DNA of 49,165 nucleotides, taken from Arthrobacter sp. ZGTC131 (GTDB lineage Bacteria > Actinomycetota > Actinomycetes > Actinomycetales > Micrococcaceae). Within the stretch, counting starts at the first letter, position 1; every line of letters begins with the position of its first letter. Under the pieces are notes generated by a model, which saw only the letters and a list, made by a program, of their open reading frames with translations, made no database searches and was not told the DNA's origin. This document shows, in pieces, positions 7,463 to 14,093 of this stretch. Both the position numbers and the translations under genes were made by a program. Location of the stretch: assembly GCF_002929275.1 (NCBI RefSeq), contig NZ_PJIK01000021.1, positions 1 through 49,165 on the forward strand, given 5' to 3'.

Positions 7463-8305
7463 CTATGCCTCAACCAAAGAGTCGGAATTGTGGTCCTTAA
7501 CCAGTGACTTCAGCACTTGGTGCTGGAAGACCGCAGCGTCCGGAGTCACGTCTGGAGCCAGCTGGACCACATCCGTACGAACGTACTCAAGGACCTGCCG
7601 GGCAGGGGTCGGCCTGAAACAAAGGTTCCACCCGTTTCCTCTGGGGTCGGCGACGGAGGTGTAGGACCACGCCTTATAGATGCCTTCCGGCAGATCCCAG
7701 AACTCTTTGGTGACCAGTTCCGGCGCAATGTATTTGTGGGTTTCGTCCGGGAAAGTCCTCTGAGTAAAGATGTCCTGCAGGAAGCCCATGATCGTGCGAA
7801 GCTTGCGCTCTCCTTTCAGGCTGAGCCCTGGCGGAACAAAGTCATCGCCCATCCTCACAGCATTGAACTGATTGATCACTCTGAATTCGCTCATGGCTAG
7901 GAGGTCGCCGGCTTTGGCCCTCAGCTCGAAGGCCGCAGTACTTGGCTCAGCCACTGATGTGTATAGAAGCGACTCCCCATCAGTGTTCAGCCGTCCTGGA
8001 CCGACATACTGAGCAGGAGCGTTCCATGCGTCGGACTCGACTTTCATCTCATCGACGTCGGAAAGGTTGCGCGCCCGGAACAGTGGCGTTCCTTCGAGGA
8101 TCGGGTGGGCCGAGATTGGTAGTGCAAACCGGCCGCCCTCTTGGGGCATCAGCACCCTGTAGAGCTCCTTGCGGATCTGCTCCCGGGATCGTGGCTTTCG
8201 AGACTGCGCTTCGTATCGAGCAATCCTTGCTTTCAGATTGGCCGGGTCGTGAAGAGCTAAGTAGTCCTCGAAGATCTTGAGATCGTGGTGAGAGGGCGTT
8301 GTCAT
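7463..8305 (-). CDS. RES-domain protein (putative NAD-degrading toxin family)
   Basis: 280 aa. Residues from about 75 match the RES domain pattern: Arg in TPLFRARNL, then GPGRLNTDGESLLYTSVAEP, Glu in STAAFELRA and Ser in WSYTSVADPRGNGWNLCF. RES toxins of toxin-antitoxin pairs degrade cytoplasmic NAD+ by ADP-ribosyl transfer or phosphorolysis (family knowledge). The N-terminal 70 residues are an extra helical, charged extension. The usual partner, an adjacent Xre/DUF2384 antitoxin, is not present. The gene upstream, 72 bases away on the same strand, is a short HTH_17 protein preceded by a lipoprotein. AGGGA lies about seven bases before the ATG. It may be an orphan toxin, a toxin with a new type of antitoxin, or a non-toxic relative. 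Confidence 0.72.
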   Translation of the reverse strand: MTTPSHHDLKIFEDYLALHDPANLKARIARYEAQSRKPRSREQIRKELYRVLMPQEGGRFALPISAHPILEGTPLFRARNLSDVDEMKVESDAWNAPAQYVGPGRLNTDGESLLYTSVAEPSTAAFELRAKAGDLLAMSEFRVINQFNAVRMGDDFVPPGLSLKGERKLRTIMGFLQDIFTQRTFPDETHKYIAPELVTKEFWDLPEGIYKAWSYTSVADPRGNGWNLCFRPTPARQVLEYVRTDVVQLAPDVTPDAAVFQHQVLKSLVKDHNSDSLVEA

Positions 8306-8377
8306 TGTTTGCGTCCCTGGGAGTTGGTCATCTTGGCGTCGGAAACGGTCATATGCGTGCTGCTACAACGGATGGAT

Positions 8378-8623
8378 TTAGGGCTCTTCTTCGTCGGGAA
8401 GCTCGCCGGCTTCGATCTTCGTTGCTGTTCGGCGGTACGCCTGGCTGATGTAGTCCTCGACGTCGGCAGCCCCGATGCGCCAAATCCCCCTGCCGCCGAT
8501 CTGGAACCCGCGGAGCTCACGCACCTGCAGCAAGCTGCGGACCAGTGGCACTCCGACGTTCAACTCCTCCGCTACCTGCTCGATGGTGAGGAAACGCAGC
8601 GTTGGGCCAGCCTTCGAATCCAT
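8378..8623 (-). CDS. Small helix-turn-helix (HTH_17 / excisionase-type) protein
   Basis: 81 aa. FLTIEQVAEELNVGVPLVRSLLQVRELRGFQIGG is a classic MerR-like/excisionase winged-helix motif with the turn after ELNV, followed by the wing RGIWRIGAADVEDYISQAYR. The acidic tail is ELPDEEEP. Such proteins bind DNA as excisionases or as small regulators. The ATG at 8623 lies two bases after the lipoprotein stop, so the genes are co-transcribed, and the RES gene follows 72 bases downstream. It may regulate this cassette or serve as the RES partner, but there is no direct evidence for either. Confidence 0.75.
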   Translation of the reverse strand: MDSKAGPTLRFLTIEQVAEELNVGVPLVRSLLQVRELRGFQIGGRGIWRIGAADVEDYISQAYRRTATKIEAGELPDEEEP

Positions 8624-8625
8624 TC

Positions 8626-9168
8626 CTATGGCAGCTTCCACTCGAGGATTGTGTCGCTGTTGGTGTAGCGGACTTTGGTCATTTTCATTGAGGCTTGACC
8701 CTGGATGATGACCCAGCCCCGGACACAATCGCCCCAGTTCACTCGCTGTTCCACTGGATACCCGGGCTGTGCTCCCTCATGACTCCAGGTTGTTCTAGCT
8801 GCTTCGTATCGCCGGTCTTCAGCATCGAAGATCGCCCAAGGAGATGATCCAATAACCGGGGTCATGTCCGTCTCCGCTTCGGCTGGTTTCGACCCAACGC
8901 ACACCTTCACATCGATCGCTTCTTGGTTCGGGTCCTGAGGCTCAACGTTCTTCTTGTGGGCGTACACAGTCATTGTGCTGCCCGATGAGGACGTGCCCGA
9001 TTTGCCCAACGCCAACGGCGCTACGTCTTTAGCTACTGGGGTAGGCGTGGCGGTGACCGTAACGGCTGGCTGGGTGACGGTCACCGTCGGTGCGGGCTGG
9101 GCAGCCGGCGTTCCGCACCCGGCGAGCATTAGAGCAGCCACAGGCAGCAAGGCAGTCATCTTGTTCAA
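8626..9168 (-). CDS. Secreted lipoprotein, possible DUF4352-like fold
   Basis: About 180 aa. From the TTG start at 9168 the N-terminus reads MNKMTALLPVAALMLAGC, a textbook lipoprotein signal with lipobox LAGC; GGGGGA lies four bases upstream of the TTG. A Thr/Val/Pro linker with TVTV repeats follows, then a beta-rich domain (TMTVYAHKKNVEP, IDVKVCVGSKPAE, WGDCVRGWVIIQG) with two cysteines. This resembles the immunoglobulin-like DUF4352/telokin-like lipoproteins of actinobacteria. That is a pattern resemblance and not certain. It is the first gene of an apparent lipoprotein-HTH-RES unit. Lipoproteins of this type often accompany mobile elements, with unknown roles. Confidence 0.72.
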   Translation of the reverse strand: MNKMTALLPVAALMLAGCGTPAAQPAPTVTVTQPAVTVTATPTPVAKDVAPLALGKSGTSSSGSTMTVYAHKKNVEPQDPNQEAIDVKVCVGSKPAEAETDMTPVIGSSPWAIFDAEDRRYEAARTTWSHEGAQPGYPVEQRVNWGDCVRGWVIIQGQASMKMTKVRYTNSDTILEWKLP

Positions 9169-9346
9169 GGTTTCCCCCAATTACGATGGCAACAACTGGT
9201 TCTTGTCGCCGAGATGCTGGCACGTTATCACGCCCCGTGGTGGCGGGTGAAAGGTTGTCAGTGGCAGCGGCTAGGTTTCGTTCGTGGTGAAACAGGACGT
9301 TGAAGCGCTAGGTTGGCTGCTCGAGAACAGGGGTAGGCGGCGCTCC

Positions 9347-9352
9347 TATACT
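9347..9352 (+). promoter_or_regulatory. -10 box TATACT, probable leaderless start
   Basis: TATACT ends six bases before the ATG at 9359, which places the transcription start on or next to the start codon. Confidence 0.5.
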
Positions 9353-9358
9353 GGGGCC

Positions 9359-9715
9359 ATGCCGACGTTTACCCTCGCCGGCGTCCAGTACGACTATGTG
9401 GACGCGAAGCTGACGGGCGACCTCGAGGAAATTCATTCCTGGGAGTACGGGAAATGGCCTCGGGTTGAGGCGGCGGTTCCCCTCGTTACTGGCGGGACTG
9501 TCAACGTTCATGCTCTCGCGTCGCGTTGGGGGCATGGCCTCATCCGTGTCGGTTGGAAGGATGGCAGCGGGGGTCACTACTCAGCGTGGATCCCCGCGGC
9601 GAACGTGCGTCGCATGACGGCCTCGGAGTGGGACATCATCCAGTTCCATGCCACGCCGGAGAATCTGCGCATGATCCAGTGGGGCGACAGGCTCCCCGGG
9701 TTCCTCTCCGAGTAG
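9359..9715 (+). CDS. Hypothetical protein, 118 aa
   Basis: MPTFTLAGVQYDYVDAKLTG starts a soluble protein rich in Trp and aromatic residues (IHSWEYGKWPRVEA, RVGWKDGSGGHYSAWIP, ASEWDIIQFHATPEN). It has no signal peptide and no membrane span. I do not recognise the family. The ATG at 9359 is preferred over an in-frame upstream GTG at 9284 because a TATACT -10 box sits six bases before it. It is divergent from the lipoprotein gene. A hairpin follows at 9733. Confidence 0.6.
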   Translation: MPTFTLAGVQYDYVDAKLTGDLEEIHSWEYGKWPRVEAAVPLVTGGTVNVHALASRWGHGLIRVGWKDGSGGHYSAWIPAANVRRMTASEWDIIQFHATPENLRMIQWGDRLPGFLSE

Positions 9716-9732
9716 CGCAAATTCAAAGGATT

Positions 9733-9753
9733 GTGGGGTCCATGGGCCCCCAC
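9733..9753. terminator. Short hairpin between convergent genes
   Basis: GTGGGGTCC and GGCCCCCAC form a 9-bp stem with one mismatch and a 3-base loop, 17 bases after the 118-aa gene and before the end of the convergent DUF6221 gene. Confidence 0.4.
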
Positions 9754-9800
9754 CCACTCGCCGCTTCTCGCCTCGGGGTAGGGAACTTTGATCGTTGGGC

Positions 9801-10070
9801 TCATGGCCGCCAGTCTTCGTTGTAGTCGGGGTGGCCCGCGTAGACCTCGGCGATGATGAAGAGGAATTTCTCCATGTAGTCCTGGTCGCCAGCGGGTTCG
9901 CAGTTCCAGTCGATGCGTTCGTGGTGGGCGATGATCTTCCGTTTCGCCTTGCACTCGGCGAAGGCGCGCAGATCAGCCGTTGCTTCGGCCATGCCGAGGT
10001 CTTCGAGGGCCCGCCGCGCTTCTGCTTCGTCTTCGGCGATTCGCGCTTCGAGGAACTCAATGATGTCCAT
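9801..10070 (-). CDS. DUF6221 family protein
   Basis: 89 aa. MDIIEFLEARIAEDEAEARR at the N-terminus, ECKAKRKIIAHHERI in the middle and FIIAEVYAGHPDYNEDW at the end match the pattern of the small actinobacterial/phage DUF6221 proteins, which have no known function and are frequent in actinophage genomes and integrated elements. The ATG at 10070 has AGGA about eight bases upstream, inside the end of the preceding small frame, whose TGA lies four bases before the ATG. This is an operon-like arrangement. Recognition is from sequence pattern only. Confidence 0.7.
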   Translation of the reverse strand: MDIIEFLEARIAEDEAEARRALEDLGMAEATADLRAFAECKAKRKIIAHHERIDWNCEPAGDQDYMEKFLFIIAEVYAGHPDYNEDWRP

Positions 10071-10074
10071 GGCT

Positions 10075-10218
10075 TCATCCTGCCATCCGGTCGCACTCCT
10101 GCACACGCCATCCAGGTCGCTCAGCCAGTGCCAGCGCTTCGGCCTCAGCCCGGGTCGCAGCTTCGCTGAACAAGCCCGGTCGCTGATGGCGGGCGTAGAT
10201 CTTTAGCGCGGTCTTCCA
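10075..10218 (-). pseudogene. Small frame without start codon upstream of DUF6221
   Basis: After an in-frame TGA the minus strand reads WKTALKIYARHQRPGLFSEA, then a helix with repeated Ala/Glu (TRAEAEALALAERPGW) and ends CDRMAG. The composition looks like a real protein and it ends four bases before the DUF6221 ATG. No plausible start codon exists, so it is either a truncated gene or starts at an unusual codon. Confidence 0.35.
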
Positions 10219-10247
10219 TCAACAGCTCAAAGGGGGCGGGTGAATAC

Positions 10248-10253
10248 TACGAT
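10248..10253 (+). promoter_or_regulatory. -10 box TACGAT, probable leaderless start
   Basis: TACGAT ends seven bases before the ATG at 10261. Confidence 0.4.
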
Positions 10254-10260
10254 CCATGGC

Positions 10261-10698
10261 ATGACGATTCAAAAGCTTGCCTACACCTTCGAGGAAGCAG
10301 CGGAGCAGTGCGGCTACTCCGTCGCAACCCTCAAGCGGGCCGTTGCTGATGGGAATCTTGCAGCCCGGTACGCGAACACCGAAGGCGCCATCCGGCACGA
10401 GGACCTGGCGGCATGGGTTGGACAACTTCCAACCAAGCCATCAACCGGAACAAGGACCGCCCAGCAGGAGCCAGGGCCAACAACCCCGCAGGGTCAGGCA
10501 CCCCAGTTACCGATACCGAAACATGAGAACGAATGGTTTACGCCGGAAGAACTGGGCAAGCATTTACGAGTATCACCCGGGACACTCGGTAACTGGCGAA
10601 CAAGCAAGACCGGTCGTGCCTTCGTCAGGGTCGGGGGAATGGTCCGATACCGTCGCGACGCAGTGGGAGCATGGATCGACTCCCAACCCTCGAAGTGA
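10261..10698 (+). CDS. Protein with two HTH_17-type DNA-binding domains (145 aa)
   Basis: The N-terminal domain (residues about 4-55) is LAYTFEEAAEQCGYSVATLKRAV with recognition segment NLAARYANTEGAIRHEDLAAW. A Pro/Gln/Thr-rich linker of about 35 residues follows. The C-terminal domain (residues about 95-142) is WFTPEELGKHLRVSPGTLGNW with wing RAFVRVGGMVRYRRDAVGAWI. Each domain alone looks like an excisionase-type MerR-like fold, so the protein may bridge or bend DNA at two sites. It is paralogous to the 171-aa protein at 11174, with the same domain order and the same linker type. The ATG at 10261 is supported by the TACGAT box. No annotated system is known to me with this architecture. Confidence 0.72.
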   Translation: MTIQKLAYTFEEAAEQCGYSVATLKRAVADGNLAARYANTEGAIRHEDLAAWVGQLPTKPSTGTRTAQQEPGPTTPQGQAPQLPIPKHENEWFTPEELGKHLRVSPGTLGNWRTSKTGRAFVRVGGMVRYRRDAVGAWIDSQPSK

Positions 10699-10811
10699 GC
10701 ACGCTGGCTGGGCTCGCCTGGTCCTTGGCCGCCTCGCTAGTTCAGTCTCTTTCGCTATGAAGTCCACGGATCCTGCGTACTTGAAATGCGGGGTACGCAC
10801 GTTCGCCACCC

Positions 10812-11054
10812 CTATTGTCTTTCACTGCTCTTCCGGAGCATCCTTCCGATGTTGTCCCGCCGTTCTTTGGTCCAAGGTTCGGGAGGCTCTGGAGTTGCGA
10901 TGATGGCTTGGTAGTGCTCTTCCGTGAAGCGGTAAAGTCGCCCGATCCTGCAATGCGGCCATCTGTGGGATCGGCACATGCGGTGCACTGTCTCGACGGA
11001 CACATTCAGCCTGGTTGCCAGCTCTGCCGCCGTAATAAGAAGGTCGCCCGCCAT
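10812..11054 (-). CDS. Excisionase-type helix-turn-helix protein, 80 aa
   Basis: MAGDLLITAAELATRLNVSVETVHRM is an HTH_17 motif. It is followed by the wing CRIGRLYRFTEEHYQAIIAT and a basic tail EPWTKERRDNIGRMLRKSSERQ. The size and form match recombination directionality factors (Xis), which help the integrase to excise. The ATG at 11054 follows a TATTCT box with a six-base spacer. It lies between two plus-strand double-HTH genes and is divergent from the 11174 gene with about 120 bases between starts, so the two may be co-regulated. Of the HTH proteins in the element it is the best Xis candidate by size and charge. Confidence 0.72.
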   Translation of the reverse strand: MAGDLLITAAELATRLNVSVETVHRMCRSHRWPHCRIGRLYRFTEEHYQAIIATPEPPEPWTKERRDNIGRMLRKSSERQ

Positions 11055-11060
11055 ATGCAA

Positions 11061-11066
11061 AGAATA
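11061..11066 (-). promoter_or_regulatory. -10 box TATTCT, probable leaderless start
   Basis: On the minus strand TATTCT is followed by six bases and the ATG at 11054. Confidence 0.5.
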
Positions 11067-11160
11067 GGTCTACTCGCTCAGTTACTTGTGATGTCGCCAG
11101 GATAGTAATTGCCAAGTACCCGGCCGCCAGGAGCTCGAACGTGACGCCCGCGATCGAAGC

Positions 11161-11166
11161 TAGGAT
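11161..11166 (+). promoter_or_regulatory. -10 box TAGGAT, probable leaderless start
   Basis: TAGGAT ends seven bases before the ATG at 11174. Confidence 0.45.
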
Positions 11167-11173
11167 CGTCGGC

Positions 11174-11689
11174 ATGAACGTGGATCCGGCGCCCATCGAA
11201 AAGTCCAAGCTCGCGTACAACCTCGAAGAGGCAGCCCAAGCCACCGGCTACAGCGTCACCACGTTTCGCACGGCCATACGTCGCCACGACCTCTTAGCCC
11301 GATATGCCAACTCCAAGCCGATCATTCTGGCCGATGAACTTCAGGACTGGCTGAGATCCCTTCCCACGGAGCCGAAAGGCGGACACCGGCCACTCAGCCA
11401 GTACGCGGAAGTGGCAGAAGGATGGCCCGGCCCGCCAGAAGAACGTCAGCGCACGCCTCCAGCGCCGGCAAAAGCACTGTTCCGGACGCCCGAGGAAGTC
11501 GCCCCAGAGCTCGGCATCAGCAAGTCTGCCCTGCGCAATTACTGCAGAATCTCCGGCATTCATTCACGCGTCGGCAAGCGGTTGATGCTACATGAGGATG
11601 ACATCACCCGACTTGTGCACTGGATCCGCCAGAGCCAGGAGAAGACCGGTCAGTGGTGGAAGGAACCAGAGCGTGATCCGTTCGCATAG
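11174..11689 (+). CDS. Protein with two HTH_17-type DNA-binding domains (171 aa)
   Basis: Domain 1 (residues about 12-60) is LAYNLEEAAQATGYSVTTFRTAI with DLLARYANSKPIILADELQDW. A linker of about 40 residues with many Pro and Gln follows. Domain 2 (about residues 97-150) is FRTPEEVAPELGISKSALRN with SRVGKRLMLHEDDITRLVHWI. The C-terminal tail is QEKTGQWWKEPERDPFA. It shares domain order and the segments LAY-LEEAA / LLARYANS with the 145-aa protein at 10261, so the pair arose by duplication or from related elements. The ATG at 11174 is supported by the TAGGAT box. It is the last gene before attR. The role is unknown; control of excision or of element genes is plausible. Confidence 0.72.
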   Translation: MNVDPAPIEKSKLAYNLEEAAQATGYSVTTFRTAIRRHDLLARYANSKPIILADELQDWLRSLPTEPKGGHRPLSQYAEVAEGWPGPPEERQRTPPAPAKALFRTPEEVAPELGISKSALRNYCRISGIHSRVGKRLMLHEDDITRLVHWIRQSQEKTGQWWKEPERDPFA

Positions 11690-11699
11690 CCTTCCTCAC

Positions 11700-11716
11700 C
11701 CACCACTTACCCACCG
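11700..11716 (+). repeat. Candidate integrase arm-type site (right)
   Basis: CCACCACTTACCCACCG matches 3367-3383 in 16 of 17 positions, in the same orientation, and lies 115 bases inside attR. Confidence 0.45.
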
Positions 11717-11831
11717 GAAACAACGATTATCAACGACCACTGTTGAAAGTCAATGGCCGCACTTCCGTGAGATTTGCGCGGAATCTAGGGCATATCGAAC
11801 GAAGACGAATAGTGACGAAAACCAGCATCCC

Positions 11832-11871
11832 CTAATCCGCCGGTCGGGGGTTCGATTCCCTCCTGGGGCAC
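11832..11871 (+). repeat. attR: displaced copy of the tRNA-Arg 3' half
   Basis: Identical over 40 bases to 3255-3294. The preceding bases do not form a tRNA 5' half, so this is the original chromosomal 3' end separated by the insertion. Confidence 0.93.
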
Positions 11872-11919
11872 CGTGCGGTGAGTCGGGACATCCTTCACGG
11901 ATGAGTCGGGTCATCGGTG

Positions 11920-11949
11920 ACACCCCGGTCTTCGGACCGGGGTGTTTTT
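11920..11949 (+). terminator. Original tRNA-Arg terminator, now beyond attR
   Basis: CACCCCGGTC and GACCGGGGTG form a 10-bp stem with a TTCG tetraloop, followed by TTTTT. It lies about 50 bases after attR, at the distance expected for the terminator of the uninterrupted tRNA gene. The stretch 11879-11914 before it holds two copies of GAGTCGGG(A/T)CAT. Confidence 0.85.
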
Positions 11950-12022
11950 CCTTGTCCACGGCGGCACGGCGCCAACCGTTGCCGCTCCGCCCGACACGCG
12001 CCCCACATAATGAAAAGCATAC

Positions 12023-12051
12023 TTACTATAAGCCCGAAGCGTGCCTATGAT
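12023..12051 (+). promoter_or_regulatory. Probable promoter of lapA-like gene
   Basis: TTACTA (12023-12028) and TATGAT (12046-12051) are separated by 17 bases and lie 80 bases before the start codon. Confidence 0.45.
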
Positions 12052-12130
12052 CGGAGTGGGCGCCGGCACAGTGATGTGGCGCCGGCGCCCACACCCCCGC
12101 CGCGGGGGCCATCGGAAAGGATTCACCGGC

Positions 12131-12592
12131 ATGACGCAGAATCGATCTGAGCACGAACCGTTCGATCAGGAACCATCGCCGCCGGCGCAGGCCTCCGGGC
12201 AGAACGCGCCCCTGCCCGGGGAAGGCCGGACCCCGTCGGCCGGTGACGCCCAAACCCGGCCCGGCACCGCTTCCCTTCCCGGCTACGACGGCGGCACCGC
12301 TCCGGCGGCCGGAACCGAACCCAAGCGTCCGGTCACCCGGGCCGGAATGATCTGGGCCGCCGTCGCGTCGGCTCTGGCGGTCCTTGTGCTGCTGATCGTC
12401 TTCATCCTGCAGAACCAGGAACTGGTCCAGGTGAAGTTCTTCGGGCTGGAAGGGGCCGTGGCCTTGGGCATCGCACTCTTCATCGCCGCGGTCGGCGGCG
12501 GCGTGCTTGTGGCAATGGCCGGCGCCGCAAGGATCATCCAGCTCCGTGCCGCTGACCACCGCCGGCGTGCATCGGCCGCACGCCGGCGCTGA
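12131..12592 (+). CDS. LapA-domain membrane protein
   Basis: 153 aa. The N-terminal 75 residues are hydrophilic and Pro-rich (SEHEPFDQEPSPPAQ). Two transmembrane helices follow: MIWAAVASALAVLVLLIVFI, then after QNQELVQVKFFGLEG a second helix ALGIALFIAAVGGGVLVAMA. The C-terminal tail is very basic. The segment FILQNQELVQVKFF is the hallmark of the LapA/DUF1049 domain, named after an E. coli LPS-assembly factor but with unknown function in Gram-positives. GGAAAGG lies 10 bases before the ATG. It is the first chromosomal gene right of the island. Confidence 0.85.
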   Translation: MTQNRSEHEPFDQEPSPPAQASGQNAPLPGEGRTPSAGDAQTRPGTASLPGYDGGTAPAAGTEPKRPVTRAGMIWAAVASALAVLVLLIVFILQNQELVQVKFFGLEGAVALGIALFIAAVGGGVLVAMAGAARIIQLRAADHRRRASAARRR

Positions 12593-12660
12593 AACAAGCA
12601 ACTAGCCGAGCATGCCGACGCCGGGAGGCCCGGCGCGGGACCGCCCGCCTCTCCGCCGGG

Positions 12661-13092
12661 TCAGCGCTCCAGATGCTCCTTGAGGTTGCCGAGCACCAGG
12701 TCCCACAGTTTGGAAGATTCTTCCGCCTCGGCGTCGTCCCTGTTATTACCCTGAACGATGGTGACTGCAGTGCCTTCAACCCTTGGGGACAGGCGGTACT
12801 CCACCGTGTGATAGTTCTCGGGGACATCGGGGAGACCGCTGAGCGGACTGTAGTGGCTGATGCGAAGCAGCACATTCGGCCTGCTCTCCAGAACGGTGCC
12901 CTTGTCCTCGTATGCCTTCCCCTTCCACTCCCCGGCGAACGTCACCGGGTCGCCCTCGCGCCACGTCGAGGTGACGCTGGTGCCGAGGAAGTACTCTTTG
13001 ACTTCGGCTGGGTCGGTGAGTGCCTTCCAGACCCTTGACGGCGATACCGCCACTATTACGGACGAGACGGCGTCCTTGCCCTGGCGATTCAT
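12661..13092 (-). CDS. SRPBCC/AHSA1-domain protein
   Basis: 143 aa START-like fold: SSVIVAVSPSRVWKALTDPAEVKEYFLG at the N-terminus, the central GDPVTFAGEWKGKAYEDKGTVLE, and VEYRLSPRVEGTAVTIVQGN followed by the C-terminal helix SSKLWDLVLGNLKEHLE. Such Aha1/CalC-type proteins bind hydrophobic ligands or act as stress accessory proteins; the substrate cannot be predicted. The start at 13092 has GAGGAGGG upstream. It is a single gene between lapA and the sugar cluster. Confidence 0.85.
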   Translation of the reverse strand: MNRQGKDAVSSVIVAVSPSRVWKALTDPAEVKEYFLGTSVTSTWREGDPVTFAGEWKGKAYEDKGTVLESRPNVLLRISHYSPLSGLPDVPENYHTVEYRLSPRVEGTAVTIVQGNNRDDAEAEESSKLWDLVLGNLKEHLER

Positions 13093-13235
13093 CGGCCTGC
13101 CCTCCTCAGCAGCGCTTGCGTGCGTGAGCATCACCCTACGCGCCGGGGAGAGTGCAGGTAAGGGGACGGTCGGCGCCAACGCCGGCCCGGGCGCGCGGGC
13201 AGCGGCCTATCCGGTGCCGGCGCCCTGGCCGGTGT

Positions 13236-14093
13236 TCAGGCGAATGGCAGCACGAGGTCCGCATACCGTTCCTTCATCGCCGCGAGAACGGAGTCGCCGT
13301 CGGCGTCCCAGATGTCCCGGTTGAAGATTTCCACTTCGATGTCGCCGGTGTAGCCTGCGTCCCGGACCCAGGTACCGATCGTGGCGAAGTCAATGACGCC
13401 GTCGCCCATCATCCCCCGTGAGAGCAGCGCGTCCGCCGCGATGGGGAGGTTGAAGTCGCACACCTGGTACGAGGCGATCCGGCCCTCCCGGCCGGCCCGT
13501 TCGATCTGCGCCTTCAGGTCCGGGTCCCACCAGACATGGAAAGTGTCGACGGCGACGCCGACCGCCTTCGCGTCGTAGGGGCCCGCCAGATCGAGGGCCT
13601 GTCCCAGGGTGGAGATAAGGGCGCGGTCCGCGGCGTACATCGGGTGCAGCGGTTCCAGCACCAGCCGGACGCCGTTTTCGACGGCGAACGGGACCAGGTC
13701 TTCGAGGCGGTCGGCGACGCGCCGGCGGGCCGCCACCACGTCCTTCTCCCCCGGTGCCAGCCCGCCGACCACGAGGAACAGCTCCTGCGTCTCCAGCGCC
13801 ACTGCCTCCAGGATGGCGGAGCGGTTGTCGGCGAGCGCCGCAGCCTGCCCGTCGGCGTCGGCGGCCGTCAGGAAGCCGCCGCGGCACAGCGACGAGACCC
13901 GGAGACCGGCGTCTTTGATCAGCCGTGCGGCCTTGTCGAGTCCGGCGTCGGCAACGATGTCCCGCCACGGGCCGATCGCGGGGATGCCGGCCCGGACGCA
14001 GCCGTCGACCGCCTCGGCCAGGGTCCATTTCTTGGTGGTGGCGCTGTTCAGGGACAGCCGTGAAAGAGGGGACGGCCCGGAGTTGGATGTCAT
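13236..14093 (-). CDS. Sugar phosphate isomerase/epimerase (xylose isomerase-like TIM barrel)
   Basis: 285 aa AP-endonuclease-2/IolE-IolI-type TIM barrel. Recognisable are the strand-1 region SRLSLNSATTKKWTLAEAV, metal-ligand segments VRLVLEPLHP (Glu), VGVAVDTFHVWWDP (Asp/His) and YQVCDFN, and the terminal GDIEVEIFNRDIW (Glu). It probably isomerises or epimerises a keto-sugar or inositol-like substrate. Its ATG overlaps the stop of the DUF993 gene by four bases (ATGA). It is the third gene of an operon with the DUF993 and Gfo/Idh genes, under the divergent LacI regulator. Confidence 0.85.
   Translation of the reverse strand: MTSNSGPSPLSRLSLNSATTKKWTLAEAVDGCVRAGIPAIGPWRDIVADAGLDKAARLIKDAGLRVSSLCRGGFLTAADADGQAAALADNRSAILEAVALETQELFLVVGGLAPGEKDVVAARRRVADRLEDLVPFAVENGVRLVLEPLHPMYAADRALISTLGQALDLAGPYDAKAVGVAVDTFHVWWDPDLKAQIERAGREGRIASYQVCDFNLPIAADALLSRGMMGDGVIDFATIGTWVRDAGYTGDIEVEIFNRDIWDADGDSVLAAMKERYADLVLPFA

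Larger units (their letters stand above)
3255..11871. mobile_element. tRNA-Arg-integrated genetic element of about 8.6 kb
   Basis: Bounded by the 40-bp att repeats, with a tyrosine integrase gene about 1 kb inside the left end and several phage- or plasmid-like small genes (XRE regulator, HTH_17/excisionase-type proteins, DUF6221). No replication, packaging, capsid or conjugation gene is recognisable, so it is a small integrative element, a phage satellite or the remnant of a larger prophage. Several genes are damaged: integrase N-terminus missing, deacetylase truncated, membrane gene frameshifted. The surrounding genes are ordinary core genes, so the insertion boundaries are clear. Confidence 0.9.

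Noticed and set aside
11879-11914. Repeated GAGTCGGG(A/T)CAT next to attR as an IS481-type terminal repeat
   Set aside because: Only two short copies with no transposase or inverted partner; it may just be chromosomal sequence between the tRNA end and its terminator.
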